Assembly: GCA_945288535.1 (NCBI GenBank)
Contig: CALYQQ010000003.1
Location: forward strand, 44,806 to 108,805
Length of the DNA stretch: 64,000 nt
From: an uncultured Enterobacterales bacterium
Lineage (GTDB): Bacteria > Pseudomonadota > Gammaproteobacteria > Enterobacterales > CALYQQ01
Direction of reading: 5' to 3'
Part shown: positions 62,365 through 64,000 of the stretch, piece after piece
Layout of the letters: every line of letters starts with the position of its first letter
How positions within the stretch are numbered: position 1 is the stretch's first letter
Translations under genes and position numbers: made by a program
Notes under the pieces: generated by a model
Told to the model about the DNA's origin: nothing
Databases searched by the model: none
The model's input: only the letters and a program-made list of their open reading frames with translations

Positions 62365-63540
62365 GTATTTTGTTCGTTTTCCGAGATAATTTAAACTAAA
62401 ATCACTTACTTTTTAATGCATTATTTCATTTAAAATAATAACTATACTTTTCACTATAAGTTACATCTTAAAAGTCAGTATTTTTTATAGGTCATATCAA
62501 TTTATTATTATTTCAACAACGTTATTCATCGCAGAAATAATTTGATACTATTAACAATACGTAAAATAATCGAAATAAGTATAGTGTACTCATTTTAGTT
62601 ATTAAATAATATATGGTAATAGACTAAATATTAATTTGCAAGTGACTATTTTATAGCTAGTATTTTTATAAAGAAAAAAGAGTATTTATCAATATATTAT
62701 CTATAAAGAAATAGTTGTATTTAATTTTTACATTGTTTTACTATATTAATCGATCTAAAAATAACGTGTTTCACAATAAATGGTTGTAATTATATGCAGG
62801 TTATATGGTAGACTTATTTTGCTAAAATAACTTAATCAATATAAAATATTATAAGAACTAATTTATCAACGAATTTTCATTTTGAAAAATATAAAGTTAG
62901 CATGGTTTTATGATAATTATATTAGCTATACAAATAAACTAGATTTATCTTTTGAGTGAAATATTAATCTATTATCATTAAATATAAAAAAACAATTTAT
63001 ATTATAGATTAAAATGTAAATTGTTAAGTTAAGCATAATGATAATTTATTAAATTACTTATTTTAAAAATTATTACTTATTCAAAATAAGAGTTTAATAC
63101 TACCTATACTGACTTTTTTGTTATCATTATATTATTATAAAAATTAATAAATAGTCTATCTGTACTTATTATTAAGTAAATAGCATTTCATTTTTTTTAA
63201 ATCGTTAATAAAGAATTCCATTATATTATTTGTTATTTCACTGGATGAACACATTGAAAAATAATAAACTAGATCTAATAGAAGATAGTAGCAAAAATGC
63301 GCTATTTTTAGCCATTGCATATGATGTTATGCCTAAATATTGAGATCATTTATATTATTTCCTTTATCCTTGATTAAGCATTAAAAGTGACATTAAATTA
63401 AGGTAATGAATAGCATTATTGAAGAAGATGGATGAATTTGCACGTAATTCAGTACATCATCTCATATGCATTGATTATAACTAATTTTATGGGAATTAAT
63501 AGATAACGTATAACCAAATAGTTAAATGAGAGCTTGTACC
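62365..63540. other. Long non-coding stretch between deaD and yhbS
   Basis: Nearly 1.2 kb of very AT-rich DNA. The only open frame I noticed is 32 codons (63245-63343), without convincing features. In E. coli mtr follows deaD; no tryptophan-permease-like frame is present. Probably decayed sequence. Confidence 0.5.
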
Positions 63541-64000
63541 ATGCTAATAAGAGCAGAAATTCCAGTTGATGCAATGAAAATTGATCAATTGCTACGTAAT
63601 GTATTTAATAGAAGCAAGGAAGCTGACATGGTTCGGCGATTGCGAAAAGAAGGCTTATTGACACTCGGTGTCGTCGCTACTGATGAGACAACGGGAAATA
63701 TTATCGGCTATACGGCGTTTAGCCCCGTCAGTGTAATGGGACAGGATCAACAATGGGTAGCACTTGCTCCTTTAGCCATTGCCAACTCTTACAATCAACA
63801 AACGTTAGCCAAACAGTTAATTAGTGAAGGAATGAATATGTTAAATGAATTTGGCTATACCGCAATTGTTACGTTAGGTGACGTTGATTTATATCATCAA
63901 TTAGGATTTAAATTAGCTGCACATCAACAGTTATATTGTGCCTTACCCAATACAGAAGAAACCTTTCAACTTTGTATTTTAAATAATGAAAGTACGGCAA
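63541..64000 (+). CDS. yhbS: YhbS, GNAT family acetyltransferase, cut by the window end
   Basis: The first 153 codons of a GNAT protein run off the right edge. MLIRAEIPVDAMKIDQLLR, LRKEGLLTLGVVATD, IGYTAFSPVSVMG, QQWVALAPLAI, LNEFGYTAIVTLGD and YHQLGFKLAAH follow E. coli YhbS (167 residues) block by block. The acetyl-CoA loop is unusual: the R-G-x-G/A pattern (KYRGQGLARQL in E. coli) reads SYNQQTLAKQL here, so coenzyme binding may be changed. GAGAG precedes the ATG. Confidence 0.88.
   Translation, partial: MLIRAEIPVDAMKIDQLLRNVFNRSKEADMVRRLRKEGLLTLGVVATDETTGNIIGYTAFSPVSVMGQDQQWVALAPLAIANSYNQQTLAKQLISEGMNMLNEFGYTAIVTLGDVDLYHQLGFKLAAHQQLYCALPNTEETFQLCILNNESTA

Noticed and set aside
63245..63343. 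A 32-codon frame upstream of yhbS
   Set aside because: Short, no clear ribosome binding site and no recognisable motif in very AT-rich DNA; could be chance.

Overview
The window is AT-rich chromosomal DNA from an enterobacterial gammaproteobacterium. Nearly every recognisable protein aligns along its full length with the Escherichia coli orthologue, and the blocks keep enterobacterial gene order: bepA/perM-bcp-dapA-bamC, tmcA-dapE-yffB-narQ-ypeA-yfeY, rpsU-dnaG-rpoD with tsaD, plsY/folB, argR/mdh, sfsB-ispB-rplU-rpmA-yhbE-obgE, dacB/greA/yhbY/rlmE-ftsH-folP-glmM-secG-leuU-metY-rimP-nusA-infB-rbfA-truB-rpsO-pnp-nlpI-deaD, yhbS. The low GC, long non-coding gaps (several of 0.7-1.2 kb), missing neighbours (gcvR and purC are not where they usually sit) and at least one decayed reading frame suggest a host-associated lineage undergoing moderate genome reduction. 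An insect-associated Morganellaceae-type bacterium such as an Arsenophonus relative would fit, but the sequence alone does not prove the genus.

Layout. 1-5.1 kb: envelope and lysine genes (bepA cut by the window edge, perM, bcp, dapA, bamC). 5.8-8.4 kb: a DUF441 membrane protein and tmcA. 8.9-10.3 kb: two unrecognised tandem paralogous membrane proteins in very AT-rich DNA. 10.4-12.6 kb: an M15 peptidase, dapE and yffB in one overlapping operon. 13.1-15.6 kb: the NarQ/NarP nitrate/nitrite two-component system. 16.2-19.0 kb: ypeA, yfeY, tRNA-Ala(GGC) and two identical tRNA-Ile2(CAU) genes. 19.1-26.5 kb: the macromolecular synthesis operon rpsU-dnaG-rpoD, a degenerate von Willebrand A lipoprotein and tsaD. 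27.5-33.6 kb: plsY, folB, ppa, mpl, argR, mdh. 34.6-36.2 kb: three small Mu-phage-like DNA-binding proteins (SfsB/Ner type on one strand, two MuA N-domain types on the other). 36.3-48.9 kb: ispB to secG. 48.9-62.3 kb: tRNA-Leu, tRNA-fMet, the nusA-infB operon, pnp, nlpI, deaD. 63.5 kb to the end: yhbS, cut by the window edge.

Most genes are housekeeping: transcription (rpoD, nusA, greA), translation (infB, rimP, rbfA, truB, rpsO, rpsU, rplU, rpmA, four kinds of tRNA, tsaD, tmcA, rlmE, yhbY, obgE), RNA decay (pnp, deaD), replication priming (dnaG), wall and envelope (dapA, dapE, mpl, glmM, dacB, bamC, bepA, nlpI, secG, ftsH) and cofactors (folB, folP, ispB). Several regulatory RNA structures are visible: a terminator inside rpsU-dnaG, a leader terminator in front of greA, a long hairpin in front of pnp and a terminator between metY and rimP.

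No CRISPR array, insertion sequence or rRNA gene was seen. The least ordinary items are the Mu-like regulatory cluster at 34.6-36.2 kb, the tandem membrane-protein pair at 8.9-10.3 kb, a PlsY that has lost two of its three catalytic motifs, and a YfbK-like lipoprotein whose metal site has been erased.
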